This document shows, in pieces, positions 24,309 to 36,886 of a DNA stretch of 64,000 nucleotides. Below the pieces are notes generated by a model that saw nothing but the letters and a program-made list of their open reading frames with translations, ran no database searches and was not told where the DNA came from. Positions within the stretch are counted from its first letter, which is position 1. Each line of letters starts with the position of its first letter. Origin of the DNA: Aplidium turbinatum (taxonomy: Eukaryota; Chordata; Ascidiacea; Aplousobranchia; Polyclinidae); assembly GCA_918807975.1 (NCBI GenBank), contig OU964929.1, positions 17,811,197-17,875,196 of the forward strand, given 5' to 3'. The position numbers and the translations under genes were made by a program.

Positions 24309-25660
24309 TGTAGAATTTTGACGCGAATTCTACGTTAAAGAATATCTTTCTCACTGGCGTAAAACAGTGGATTGGATTATTATAATATGCGTCGCTCAGT
24401 TAATACGGTTATGCGCCTACAACAGACAGAAAAACAAGCCAAGTAGATTGAATCTGAACACGGTCTTGAGTTCTGTTAGTTTATTGTGGCAGATAGGTTT
24501 CAAGATCACAAGTCAGAAGATCACAAGGTCACAAGATCACAAGTTGCAGGTCGAAGGTTCAGCCACAAGGTTGCAGGTCGCAAGGTCGATTAACAAACTT
24601 AGTGGGCAGATATAGGCTACTTCAATTCTAGATAGAGCTGGTGATTACAGTTCAGACTCACCGAGACAGCAATCAGGGCTTGAAGTGATAATCCGTACAA
24701 ACAATAATCCAAATAATAATACGTCGCAACAGTCATACAGCAATTGATTCTACTAGTGCATCTTATTCAAATAGAATAAAAAATTTACAATTAGTAAATG
24801 GTCAAGAAATATTTAACATAAAGTTTCTCAATTTATGCTTAAGAGTTAAGATTTAAACATCTCGTTTTACCAAATGCAGCTAATACAAAACTGAACGGAA
24901 TTTCTGGTCTATGCTTTCAAACGTTCCCTTTGCTAAGCCTTTTATGCTGATATTGCAAAACACAAAGAAGATGCGCTATATATAAAGACAACGATAAGAA
25001 AAAATAGCTTCAGTAATATGCCTTGGTTGAAGAAAGTAAGCGGATAACAATCGTTCGCTAACGTTCATACAACATCTTTCAAGATGCGGCAAAAGCTTTG
25101 AAGAAATATTGTGCTACACCAAGTATTTACATTCACATACAGACAAACGACATTTAGACGTTGAATTACCGTTGGCCGTGCTATGCCAACGTTTAAATGG
25201 ATGATGAAAAACAACGATTAATTTTCAGCCCACAAGATGACATAAAACTGTTTTTTAGAGCAGTAGAGTTAAAAATAGCATTTTAAAACAACACACTACA
25301 GATACTCTGGTGCCGTTTCATGAGTTACAATTCCTTACAAGCCCAGTCTCTTGTCTAGAAACTAACAGCAATTATTTAAACTTGTGTTTCGGGAAGAATA
25401 AGGAATTGCTAAAAATGTAAATTGTTTTCGTACAATTCGATGGATCACCAACTCCGTGGAAAGAGATATATGGATTTAAGTAAACACAAGATTTATGTCT
25501 GTAAAAGTAACGTAATAATTCTATCAACACGAAGCCGCGATTGACGTTTCAAAGGTTTTCTTAAAACAACAAAGATTTGCTTGTTCGGCTGATATACATA
25601 GACTGCTTCATAGAGTGGCTGCTACTTGACATGATATTCAAGTCGATTATAAAATTAACA
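24309..25660. mobile_element. LTR-like block nested in element B, probably a solo LTR
   Basis: Starts TGTAGAATTTTGACGCG and ends AAAATTAACA (TG...CA), with an exact 5-bp target duplication GCTAT at 24304-24308 and 25661-25665. The RNase H-proximal sequence of element B continues on both sides. It is 1352 bp long with no gag or pol motif and no internal direct repeat, so a solo LTR is the simplest reading. It contains short GATCACAAG and GGTCGCAAGGTC repeats near 24500-24590. Strand is not determined. Confidence 0.75.
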
Positions 25661-25665
25661 GCTAT

Positions 25666-28600
25666 TAGGGACCTCGGTGTCCTAATCAAACTTATCTATT
25701 GCCAATTGCTGAAATATCAGGCGTGCTTTTAGAAAAAATGGCGCTCCAAAGCCTAGTGGGTCAAAATTTTGTTTAAGCTGACTGAGCATACTTCTGCGCG
25801 TGTGTTTAGCTAAGGGCTTTAAGGAACATGCGATATGCATCTCGTCAGACTCGGTTTGCCACACACAACCCAATGTCTTCGCTGATGGCAAAGTCATATT
25901 TTCAGTCTGAAAGTCAACATCACGAATCAAAGGTGAAAGCATCTCATTATCCAAATTTGACAAGACAATCATAGCCTCCTTGTTAGCACTCCACTTAACA
26001 AGTTTAAACCCACAGCTATCAAACAAAGCAATTGATTCATGAGTAATTTGCTGAGCTTCCTCCAAGCTATCAGCAGAAAATATAAAATCATCCATGTACA
26101 TATTATCTGCAATATTGCAGAGACTCAGTTCACCAGCACCGCTGGGATTTTGCTCGATCATTTTCTTCATAGTCAAGCAAGCGATATATGGGCTACTCTT
26201 TATTCCCCAAGGGTGTACGCAAAACGAAAAGGTGCCATTCTACCATTTTCAAGGTCATCATCTTCAAACCACAATATACGAAACAAATCCCTTTGCGACT
26301 CAGGTAACTTTATTTGAAAGAAGCATTTAGTCACATCGGCCATGGGACCAAATCTACCAAGCCGAAATCTAGCCAAGACATCTAACAGAGGGTTTAACAA
26401 GTCGCAGAACCCGAAAATATTACATCGTTAACATAAGTTCCTCGAAATTCAGACTTGCCATCGTAAACAATACGCTTTTTAAATTGTGACGTCACAAAGT
26501 ATGATAAATACTACTCAAATCCCTTTACATTTTCTGCTTCACCAGCACGCTCAATATAGCCATTAGATTTAAGATCCTTCATGGTGTCAGTAAGGAAATC
26601 ACAAAGTTCAGGTTGTTTTAAAGCCTTCTTTCTTAAAGCAGCAGCTCTATCTGGCGCCAACACAAAATTGTTAGGTAAATCAATATCTTCCTTCAACGGT
26701 ACAGGTATCTCAAATCGACCATCTTTCAACTCAATATTCGGTTCAACAAATTCTCTAGCCAAAATGTCATTGCGAGACAATTCACAGGTTTCATTTTGCA
26801 AGGTCAAATCCTGAATGACTTTATTCAGGTCTGCTATTTCCATATCACGAGACTCAATTTTACGCTGAAAGCCAGAGATGACATCCGACTCTGAAGACGT
26901 CTGCACTCTGCACACATTAGCAACGCTTTCATCTAAGGGTGACTTACCACCACAAGCCAACCAACCGAGAGGAGTGAGTAAAGCATGCGGTTCACTGCGA
27001 TTTTCACCAACACGCTCTTCTTTAACCCACATCAAATAAGCGTTGTCGTTGCCAATCAGTACATCTACAGTACTACAATCATTCAAATGAAACATATTCA
27101 CGTCATGAAAATGACGGAAACCACTTAAATCCTGCTTATGCGGTAAAGTATTAACATTGTCAGCCCAAGCTGGGTTAACCACCGAAGTTATATCACAAAA
27201 CAGTTCATTCGTCTCTAACGACTGGATGTTGAGTTTAACAAGGTCAGCACAAGTATGTTTCTAACCAGCCAGAGTATCCATTTTAAACGACGCTTTATCA
27301 TACAATTTATTGCCAAGTTCGCACACCAAATCACTGGAAACAAACGTCTACTGCGAACCAGGATCATGCTGACAATACACCAACTTCGATTTGCCAGTCA
27401 TTGGATTCAAAACACGAGCAGCAGTAACGCGGTTAAAAGCTGCTTTAACATTTCTAATCTTAACATTACGCACAGGAACTCTGGCACCAGCATCATCTTT
27501 GCCGACCGAATCCAGAGAATCACGTGACGTCACATAAAAATCATGCAAAAAAAAAGTGTTTCCTATCGTTGTTAGGCCCACATTGACGACAGTTGTTTGC
27601 ATGATTACAGTCCCTAACCATATGCTGGCGCAAACAATTCAAGCATTTGCCAGCTTTCACAATGACATCTCTCCGATCTTTAGGTGTCAAGCGCAAGAAG
27701 TCTTTACAGTTAGACAAAAAATGATATTCAACTTGACCACGTGACGAACAATAAAAACATACTGGTATGTCACTACGTCGGGCCACACCACCGCGCGGTG
27801 CGCCAACAGCAGTCGAGTACTGCGAACTCCCTGAAATCACATTATGATGGGGTTTTACCGACGTCTGCCTAACCGGACATGAAGGCAATTTTCCTTTGCC
27901 AAACTTTTTAAAATGCTACGACTCACCAGAATCGCCCATTAGCATAATGCTAAAATCAGTCGACTTGCGCGTTTCCTCCCGTACTACAAATTCAAACAAA
28001 CTCTGAAAAGTAGGCTCATTAGTGCCACCATACTGATCACCTAAAAAGTCAAGATAACGCTGGTTAGCGTCAAACGGGAGTTGCTTAGCCAAATCCAAAA
28101 CAAAACGTCCTTCCAATTTATCGCGCTGACCATAAGCTTGCGCGTAAAGCAGACACTGCAACAATTCATCTTTAAACTCTTTCAAATCACTGGAAGAGAT
28201 CGAAGTCAATTTGCTACCATAGCGATACTTTCTAATTTCCGGTTCGGCGAAAAGACCTCCACGAACTCCAAAACGTTGGGACAAGCAATCTAACGACATT
28301 TCTATCCTGTCTTCCTTTGACAAGCCAGGAGTGTCGGAAACCAAATTAGCAATCGTTTGAGCAGCTGTTCTAACACAAGCTTCTTGTAACAAAGTCAAAC
28401 GAGCCCCTTTAAAAGGCGAAGCTGCCATTAAGGCCGTAACACGATTTTTAAAGATAAATGGCATATTATTACCATCGTAACCAATCAAGGCCGACTTATC
28501 GAAAAACAGTGGCCGAGTGGTTAGCGCGTTGGGCTCACAGTCGAGAGCCTGCGTGTTCGACTCCAGCCACCCGCACCTGCTGTTGTTTCTCTGGGCAAGA

Positions 28601-30148
28601 AACTTTACGACAATTGCCTCTACCCAGTGATCGATTTCGAGTAATGGGTAGTTCCAAATTAAAGTCATAAGCAGAGTAGACAACCGGAAACAGACATTGT
28701 CGTCGGCTGCAGCGTGGGTCAGGTGTACGTCGGAAGGCGTACACCGATGCATAGCGCTCAAGTCCGCTTTCCCGCAATGCAGGATAAAGATAAACAAAGA
28801 AACAAACAAACAAACGTCCTACTATTTTGGTATTCAAAAAAGCAATCCTGTTGTTGAGAACTCGATTTAGCGGGAGAAGACAAGCTATATCCCTTAAGGG
28901 GCTGATGGGGCTCAGTCACATGCACAGCCCGATCACGATCCTCACAAACGTTCAAATCAGTAGACGTGACACGCCTCTCACAACCACCCAAATTACGTGT
29001 AGCTGGGCGATCAAAAACTAGCGGCGCTGAAAACTGTGAAGGAGGCAAAACAATACTTCTGATTGCGGCCCCGTGACCTGCACGCTCTGGGGGAGAAGTT
29101 CGGCTATAAATCGCAGGCCTTGGCTTTAGATCCTTCGGAAGACCCTTAGCCGCGGCCCCGAGACCTCCTGAAACAGTTTGAAAACATGTGGATTGCACTG
29201 AACCACTTACAGATTGAACAGGCGTCTGGAAAGGGTTATGTAAATTTAACTGCGATTGATGTTCACTTCTGGAATGCCTAGAAGATCCCTTCTTAGAGCT
29301 ATGCCGGGAGCCCACATCTGATCGATATTCAGCCAAAGCTAACTCCTTACGTTGTTCAGGCCTCAACTGTGCGTCTTTGAGTGCGAACTCAGCAGCTCTC
29401 GCGGCGGCCTCAGCAGCTCTCACTTCAGCCTCTGATTTCGCGGCGGCCTCAGCAGCTTTGCTTTGGCCTCAGCTCTCGCGGCGGCCTCAGCAACTCTCAC
29501 TTCGGCCTCAGTCTTCGCGGCGGCCTCAGCAGCTTTTGCTTTGGCCTCAGCTCGTATGGCCTCAGCTCTCGCGTAGGCCTCAGCAGCTCTTGCTTCGGCC
29601 TCGGCTTGGATCTGGAGCTCCTCTCGTCTTAGCTGTAAGTTAATTTGTGCTACTACCCGAGACGAACTCCTAGACATCCTAGTGCTTACATTTGAGGCGC
29701 TATCCTCAGAACGTATGTCAGCATCCAACATATCTGAGAACTCACTCACTTTTCGTTCGAAGTTATTTTTTAACGAGTTAAATTCGGAATCTACCCTATC
29801 ACGAAGTTCTGCCAAATTTGCAAAGTTAAAAATTTTACTCAAAAGTGCATGGAAATGCCATAATTCCTCTTCTAAAGTAGATAAGTTAGATTGAAAAATT
29901 AACAGTTCCTGCTTATCACTCAAAGAACCTAGAGCTAGAGAAAGTTCCCCAATTTGAGTCAAAATATCCCTTCTAAGATGCCGGGCCTCTCGGACTGACT
30001 TAGCCTCATCGTTACTGGGTCCCTCCCCAGAATGGCCTGCCCGACCGCAAAGAACATCATCAGGCTTAAACTCAGTCGAGTCGACGGCGGCCGAGTCCCT
30101 GTCGCCACCGAGTGTAGACATATTAAATGTTGGGGCTAAATTTAACAA
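25666..30148 (-). pseudogene. gag, protease and reverse transcriptase regions of BEL element B (fossil)
   Basis: From 30120 down: gag start MSTLGGDRDS, coiled-coil Ala/Glu/Arg repeat (29620-29380), gag core (28990-28850 and 28500-27920), Cys/His knuckles (27790-27580), protease-like region (27400-26950), and reverse transcriptase with YMDD near 26095. It continues to 25682, where the LTR-like block interrupts it. A SINE at 28507-28815 interrupts gag. Broken. Confidence 0.85.
28507..28815 (+). repeat. tRNA-derived SINE, family 1, copy 2
   Basis: Same SINE as 9018-9327: A box TGGCCGAGTGGTTAGCG, B box TGTTCGACTCC, same body, (AAAC)n tail. It splits the gag of element B at CGAAAAAC/GTCCTACT. The target itself is A- and C-rich, so the exact duplication (AAAC-like) is ambiguous. 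Confidence 0.9.
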
Positions 30149-30454
30149 TTAAAAAATTAAGTTACACAAACACACAAAATATTAAGTTATAAAAAACTAC
30201 TGCAAAGACCGTAAAAATACGAAAAGAATTTAAATGCACAATACCGTAGTTGTAGGGGTATATATATGAAGTCCTAAAGTTCCACAAAACTTGCTTGGAT
30301 TCGTCCACTTGAATCTTCAAGCACAGATCGATTGTCTTTAATTTTCTTTTTTCTTGCCAATGAATGTCAATGTTGTTTTTCTTGATAACCAACAAAGAAA
30401 CGTATTTAATTTTCAACTTGAAGTTCTTCAGTACCAACTGAGAAAAAACGTCTT

Positions 30455-30613
30455 TTATTGGTGTGCTTCTGTAGACTACCAACCAGCAACAAATCGTCTT
30501 TATTATTTCTTGTGCTTCTGCAGCCTACCAACCAACAACTTCGTCTTTTATTATTTTGTCTTTATAAGTGCTTCTTGGCCTACGAACTAACTAACCACGT
30601 CTTTTATTATTTA
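30455..30613 (-). repeat. Tandem repeats in the leader of element B
   Basis: On the + strand, CGTCTTTTATTATT recurs with GCTTCTG and CTACCAACCAGCAAC between copies. This is the reverse complement of the leader repeat of A and C. Confidence 0.75.
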
Positions 30614-31126
30614 TGGTCACAGCGGTAAACCATAATCTCTTCGTGGGAAAATTGTAACATAATATTTCCGGATCCGTTCGTCTGTATGTAATGACCGAAA
30701 GAAACACTCTTCTGGAAACGTCTATTCGAGAATTGTATTTCTGTAAAAATAGCCCAAGGCTGTCGAAATTGGGTGCAACGCGATACACCACTAAACTTGT
30801 CACTACAATGCAAATTACTTGGATAAAAGACGGAAATTTTGTCTAGCTGGCAAGCACTAAGCAAAACAGTTAAATTTGCGACCAACTCTCAAGTAACAAT
30901 TTTAAGAATGACAAGAATAAATTATATACGATATTTCAAACGCACGTAAGCAGTTACTGTGACGTAATAATGATAGGCAATGATAAGTTATTCAAGCACC
31001 TGTTCAAGCCTGGCCCACACCTGCTCAAGTCTGGCTCACACCTGCTCAAGTTTGGCTTACACCTGTTCAAGTAATTAAAGATTTAACGGTTCTATGTGAC
31101 GTTTGATATGAAAATTGTCCGTAACA
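30614..31126 (-). repeat. 5' LTR of element B
   Basis: TGGTCACAGCGG to TTGTCCGTAACA, 513 bp, about 120 bp shorter than its partner at 15076-15709. Followed by the duplication ATGGC. Confidence 0.92.
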
Positions 31127-31131
31127 ATGGC

Positions 31132-32228
31132 AGCCTAATGAAAAGTGTTGTGGATTGAACTTGCCGGTTATAATATTGATGTGGATGAGCAGTCATAATA
31201 ATAATCGCAGTGGTAGCCTACTGCTATTTTGTATTATTTAAATGCTGGCATTTGATGAAGTTGCAGAAAGTTTTGTCGTGCAGCTGATACAGTCAGCTAC
31301 AGAAGACAGTTAGTAAATGTTACATAGAGCATATTTAAAGAATACCTACTTGTTTGAAAAGACAGTTGAAAAGTTACCAATCAGCTGTTTTTCTTAAAAA
31401 GGCCTTTGCAGTCGGCCAGATAAGATGTAAAGCAAGTATACCGGTAGTTAGTCGTCCCCGCATGGCTACATCAACTGTCACACCTCCAGTTGCTTTAGGT
31501 ATGTGGAGCCAACTGATTCTTTCAACTAATTCATCTATTTTAAACTGTTTGGTTTGGTGGCCGTGCTTAACTTTACTTTCATCGACGTATGCTTTGAATT
31601 TACATCGCATGCACGTTTTAAACTTGTGTGGTTTTGCTGCCGTTTCCTTTTGTTGGTTTGTTCCCGTAAACTATTAGTAACTTTATCATTGCTGTTTTTT
31701 TCGACAAACAAAAATAAATTGAATAATTGAATTATCAAGTAACCATGAGCATGCAGTGAGTTTCCAGACTTGATGCTAATAGCGCAATGCAGGTTATCAT
31801 AACAAGATTTATTAAACTACTTATACAGATGAACAACAAACAAATTATTCCAAAGCAACTCAAAAACAGCCACTCGCCACCGTACAATCAGGGGTACAAT
31901 AATACCCTAACCAAGCTGGCAACTCTGACTTTGATTCTGCGGAGAGTGAGGAAAACGTGTTAGCGAAATTGGTCAAGCGTGACGAGTTTGCAAGATTGCA
32001 GAGTTTCAATTTTATTAGTGTCAAATCATAATGTCAGTTATGATTAGCCTATGTCACTGTCAGTGTCATCATAATCATCAGTCAATCATTTTATTTTTCG
32101 TCAACGAAAAAGCTACTAATAACTACTATTATAGTCGATATAGAATAAACCTACCAGCACGTTAACGAAGGGGAAAAGGTGGCAAAACCAGGCATGGAGG
32201 AACCCTTTTAAAACAAAAGTACCGTCAA
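31132..32228. other. Unassigned sequence after element B
   Basis: Holds short open frames on both strands near 31354-31677. The - strand frame contains WLHIPKATGGVTVDVAMRGR but matches nothing I can name. No splice-supported gene, repeat or RNA gene is seen. Confidence 0.35.
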
Positions 32229-32417
32229 TTGGGGTAACTACGATAATATTTTTAATGTTTTATGATGTAAAAATTTAAATACCCATTGGAAATCCATAAA
32301 CTTCTGAATATATGACATTTAGGGTCTTGCCTATCAGCTAAAATATTTTTTTTTATTTTTTTTAACTTTCTTTGTATTTTTTTTGAAACTTTAAAAAATT
32401 ATCATAGTTACCTCAAT
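32229..32417. mobile_element. Small inverted-repeat element with GGGGTAACTA ends
   Basis: Left CAATTGGGGTAACTACGATA and right, read inwards, CATTGAGGTAACTATGATA form an inverted pair around AT-rich DNA. TA(CCG) precedes the left end, so a TA-targeting pogo/Tc1-type element is possible. A third, similar end (GTTGGGGTAACTATGA) resumes at 34640 after the hAT insertion. This may instead be the subterminal region of the pogo element whose transposase lies at 35309-39921. Confidence 0.55.
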
Positions 32418-32425
32418 GTTGGGGT

Positions 32426-34639
32426 CAGTAGCGCACCCTGAAAAAAATTTAGGGGGGGGGCTAATTCAGAAATGTCGGCTGAGTGATTTGCAACAATAGT
32501 GACACTAGGTCAATGCCCATCCCTTTGATTAATATTTAAAGGCACTCACGGCCCGCAACCCACCGGTTGCCGGATACATCAGGATTCGTTCTCTCATTCA
32601 GATTAGAAGTTCGCCTAGTGATCCCCATGCTATTGGAACCATCAGCACTCTCATACCTACGTCCACTCTCGCAATTTTCTATAGGTCTCGACTTTTTTAT
32701 CATGTATGACAAAATAGAATTAGCTTTCCGTTTGCCAACACAAATAAGTGTGAAAACAACAAGTAGCACGAAAACAGTTTAAAACAAAACACTAGTTTTG
32801 TAAACAGTAAATTTGATGTGGACATTTTTCCTACTTACAATACATTGAAAATTAGTTCATATTTTCAACTAAAGTCCCAGACGCCTTCGTCTCTCTGCTC
32901 AAATGTCGTATACAGTTTTACATGTCCGTGTGATCGGCATTGACATACGATACAATAGTATGTCCACCAAACATTTGATCACGAGAGCATCTGGACTTTA
33001 AGGAGTTAAAGAAAGGTGCCATTAAAAACCATATCATGGAGTGTTCTTTTTGCACAGATCGAAAATTCTCTGCTGACTCATTTATAATTTTACGCAAAGG
33101 CAAATCTCAATTTGACACCAAAATTCAGGAAGCACTGTTAACGCTACAACCCAAATTTAAACAAACAATTAGCCTATTTACTGGAGGCACGTCCATTCTC
33201 CTCAACATTTGCTTGATGTATCACGTTCCCTGTGGTGCAAATTTTTTTGTAGTCATTTATGTAGTTGCCTTTCTTCTTTTTCAACAGATTGCTCAATGCT
33301 CATGTTTGATCAGCTGTGATCTCCCTTATGAACTGCCTCGATTTTGTTCTGTCGTTTGTTTTTATTAGTGTTTCCAGCATGCTTTTTATTCCTGTAATTT
33401 GCTTGATATTGTTAAAATATTTCATTTTTTGTCGTCCTTTTGTTCGTTCGCTTTACACCATCCCAGTCAACATTGAATTTTCCAACGAGTTGCTTCTTGC
33501 TATGTGTCCGAAATATCTCAATTTTCTGAGGTTAATGTTGTTAATCAGACTCTATTTATCGTTTATTTGTTGGGAAACAAATTCATTTCTTTTTCTTTCC
33601 ATCCAGCTGATGCGTAATAGTCTTCTGTGACACCACGTTTCAAAACTTTTTAATGTCACATTTTTTGCATGTCCAAATTTCACATCCACAGTTACCTTTA
33701 CCTAATGTAAATTTACCTTCAAGAAGTTGAAATTTATTGCATTTTTTAATTATTTTCAGATTGCTGATGATGAGAACTTAAAGTTGAGCCTAAAACGTTC
33801 GACTGTTAAAACTATTTGTAAAATACATTGTTATAATGCTCAGCCCCAGTAGGCTAGCGTATTTAGGGTGAGGGATGATCAGGTAAAAAAAAATACAAAT
33901 TTTGCAAAAAAAAAAGTTGTAACGCGAGATATAATTGCTTGGATGATTCATCCTAGCGCGGGGGGGGGGGAATATTTGCCAAGCGCAGCCATCGCATTAA
34001 ACTGTAAATTGTCATTGCAAATCACCGACAACGTTCAAAAGGTATTCGAGGTCGGAAAGATTAAGTTATTGTTTATGTTCTGAAGTGTTTGATATCTTTT
34101 GTTGGTTCATTGATTGGAACAGTAACTTAGCGTACTTCTGCGGATTCGCTCTTGATTTTGGACTCCTCTCCTCTATCTGACGGTATTTTGATGGTTTCAG
34201 CTAACTTCCTCCCCCCGTTCTGACGCATCATATGACATTTTGGTATACCACCCTCCCCTATTTAAAGGGTCAAACAAGATTAATTTTAACCTAAGTAGAA
34301 AAAATTTGAACCAATTAACAGCCATTTTCACCAAATTAAGCTTTTTGTGTACTACCCTTGAGACTGCTCCGTGTGTACTACCCCCAGACTCTATTGGCCT
34401 CCAGCCACCGAGTCAACGGCTACGTGGCTGACTGACACAATGTCTTGCCCCCCCCCCCCCCCCCCCCCCTAACAAACTTTCTAAATACGCCACTGCTTCA
34501 GCTCTGCTGTATTGTTGTGTCTTATTCATATCTAACTTGTAAGCAAAAGGTGTAAATGGGGAACATACAAAAACTTCATTTTTTGTGGAGGTTTTGGGGG
34601 GGCTTGAGCCCCCTTAGCCCCATGCTGGGTGCACTACAG
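32426..34639. mobile_element. hAT element (2.2 kb) with a nested hAT
   Basis: Ends CAGTAGCGCACCCTG and, read inwards from the right, CTGTAGTGCACCCAG. The 8-bp target duplication GTTGGGGT (32418-32425 and 34640-34647) is exact. G- and C-rich runs lie just inside both ends. I see no intact transposase. A further hAT-like element occupies 33847-34495. Non-autonomous or fully decayed. Confidence 0.88.
33847..34495. mobile_element. hAT-like element nested inside the 32426-34639 hAT
   Basis: Left CAGTAGGCTAGCGTATTTAG and right, read inwards, CAGTGGCGTATTTAGAAAG. Flanking 8-mers CTCAGCCC and TTCAGCTC match at 6 of 8, and the second fits only if one extra base is placed at the end. It contains the poly-C run 34447-34469. 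Old. Confidence 0.6.
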
Positions 34640-34647
34640 GTTGGGGT

Positions 34648-35308
34648 AACTATGAGATGTAAATATTTTGCAACAGCTTATCATTAAATCCTCTCACTGG
34701 GGCTTCAATGATAACAAAACAAATTTAAAAAAAAAGAAATTGTATTTAAAGGCAAGAAATTAGAAAATCAAACAAGCACCTTGCAATATCATATTGAATA
34801 TGCAAATATGCTATTTTGCACCCATTTAAAAGAATGCAGTGCTGTACAAATTCAACATAGAATATTTACAGAATGTTCAATATTAATATTAATCACAGCA
34901 GCAGTAGCAGGCCTAGACCTATTTTATTTGTTCAGTGTTCTTGTAGATGTATACATCACAAGAATAGCAAGATATTGGCATATAAAAGTCCACATTTATA
35001 CATTATACAATACGCTGATAGAAGTTAATACTATCAGTAAGTAGAAGTTAATACTATCAGTAAATCTGGAAACCCTGTGTCCGGTAGACATCTAGGGTTG
35101 TCCGCCCATAAGCTGGCGACTGTCGGAAATCATGGCAGGCCAAAAAATTAATGAGTTTCAAGCCCTGTAAATACAGATAAATTAAATCAAGGTTAGCACA
35201 ATAATCATTTGCACCAGGACATGGAATACCGTAGACATCAAAAACATGGCAGAAAATAACACAACATTTTGCAATTCATTAACACTTGAATACAGTTTTA
35301 TCAATTTG
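34648..35308. other. 3' non-coding side of the first pogo-like gene
   Basis: AT-rich with no gene seen. The repeated phrase GAAGTTAATACTATCAGTAA occurs twice in tandem at 35023-35062. Confidence 0.4.
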
Positions 35309-36348
35309 TCATTGCATAATTATCATATCATTTAGCATTGCAGCCACAATATTGTTCCACAGTTGTTGCATTCTCGGCAAGCAAGCATTCTTTGTGGTAC
35401 CGTACCAAACGCCGTTGTTACAATTGTCACAACTTTCCCAATCAATGGTTTGTCTGCCAGGCAAGTTCCACCTGTTGCAAATGGCACACACTTCTACTTC
35501 CGGTTCATATTCATCTGACTCCTCATACTCTAATGTTTCGATACCGGTATCATCTGTACCAGTTACTTCTACAGATGGTAATTCATTCTCTTTGGTTTCA
35601 TCATTTTGTTTCTGCCGCTTTCTAGTTCTAGAAATATCTTGAAGTGAAATGGCCTTTCCAGGTCCAACTTTTGGACCTCTCTTTCTTGTTGCTTTAACTG
35701 GAGCATGGATGTTTTCTCTTAGCAGCTCTGCTACAGATTCCCCAAGAGTTTCCTGCACATTCTGTTCATTTGTTGGTGGCAAACGCTTCAGAACTTGGGT
35801 GGGGTCAAATGGAACAATTCCGCATCCCTTAAAGCAAGAAACTAAATTATTGATTTTGGAATTCATCTTGTCGCAAAGCAGTTTCACTAGTCTTGGAACA
35901 ACATTTTTAGGAATTGTTTGCTTAGTTCTAGCCTCCTTTCTCCAGTCAGCTACAATTTGTCGCCACATTTTTTTGGCTGGGCCAAATACACCGACGTCAA
36001 GAGGCTGTATAAGATGTGTTGCAGTTGGTACCAGACAGACAAATGCAATGTTGTGCTCTTGACAAGCCTCAATCACCCTATCACTGAAATGTGAACTTAA
36101 ATTGTCTCCAAGTAATATTTTTTTCCTGGTGTATCCTTTACATGCTGCAAGAATATATCAAAAAACCATTCCTCAAAGAGATTGCTATCAAACCAACCAC
36201 TGGGAGAATTTGCATATAAAGCATTTTGTGGGCCATTGAAAGTGCATTCATGGTACAGACTTTTAGATTTGTAAACAAGCATTGATGGAAGGAATTTCCT
36301 TTCGCATTGCCACAAAACATTATACTGATTGTTTGCTTTGAATGGGGC
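35309..36348 (-). pseudogene. pogo-like transposase, C-terminal part (copy 1)
   Basis: DDE-superfamily endonuclease domain of the pogo/CENP-B group: GDNLSSHFS with the second catalytic Asp near 36100, then LIQPLDVGVFGPAKKMW with the third Asp near 36010. The C-terminus has a Cys-rich motif, CAICNRW...SCDNC (35500-35420), that could bind zinc. The upstream part (36097-36348), with SGWFDSNLFEEWF, lies in more than one frame, so the copy is broken. It continues at 39436-39921 across a 3.1-kb insertion. The closest relative in the window is 53081-54096. Confidence 0.85.
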
Positions 36349-36886
36349 ATCTTTCGTTCGGAATGGCCCGTTTCGGCGAGTCCGATTCGGCGAGTCCGAT
36401 TCGACTAGTCCGATTCGGCGAGTTCCCTATTCGGCGAGAGCCCTTTTCGGCGAGTGCCCTATTCGGCGAGTTTTTTAAATTTTTAAAAGGAAATTATCGG
36501 GTACCGTAGCCTAATTGCAATTGCCGTTTTTACATCGTTTTAACGTCGCTAAACGTTGAAATCGTGCAGAAAGGAATAAAAAGAAAATGTTTGAACTATT
36601 AATTAAATTAAAATTCGTCATGTCAGTTCAGTTGTTTTTATTTCTGACCATCATATGAAAAACAATACACGTCAACATAGCAAAGGTGTAGAAAAAGGTA
36701 GAAGCGACAAAACGCGAACGTTAAAACGTGCTTGTGACCGAAGTAAGTTATTGAGTTGAAAGAAATTTGGCAAGGTTGCATCACCTTCAAAAAAATTTAA
36801 GATATGAAGGAAAAATAAAACAAAGAAAATGTTACAAAAAAAATAATGTTTATGTCTATAAGTTAGTACTTTTGAATAGTTAAAAT

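Larger units (their letters stand above)
15076..31126 (-). mobile_element. BEL/Pao LTR retrotransposon B, broken, with three nested insertions
   Basis: Same family as A but on the opposite strand. The LTRs at 15076-15709 and 30614-31126 are inverted relative to A's, and the target duplication ATGGC (15071-15075 and 31127-31131) is exact. Parts on the - strand run from gag (about 30120 down to 27540) through protease, reverse transcriptase, RNase H and integrase to the integrase tail (16039). Nested inside are element C (18242-24233), an LTR-like block (24309-25660) and a SINE (28507-28815). It is a fossil with several breaks. Its LTRs differ by one length difference of about 120 bp and a few substitutions. 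Confidence 0.93.

Noticed and set aside
31354-31677. Two overlapping open frames on opposite strands as a possible host gene
   Set aside because: No recognised domain, no splice signals I could support, and neither strand stands out.
34447-34469. Poly-C run as a functional signal
   Set aside because: It is a simple homopolymer inside an old hAT-like element; the length is probably unstable or affected by sequencing.
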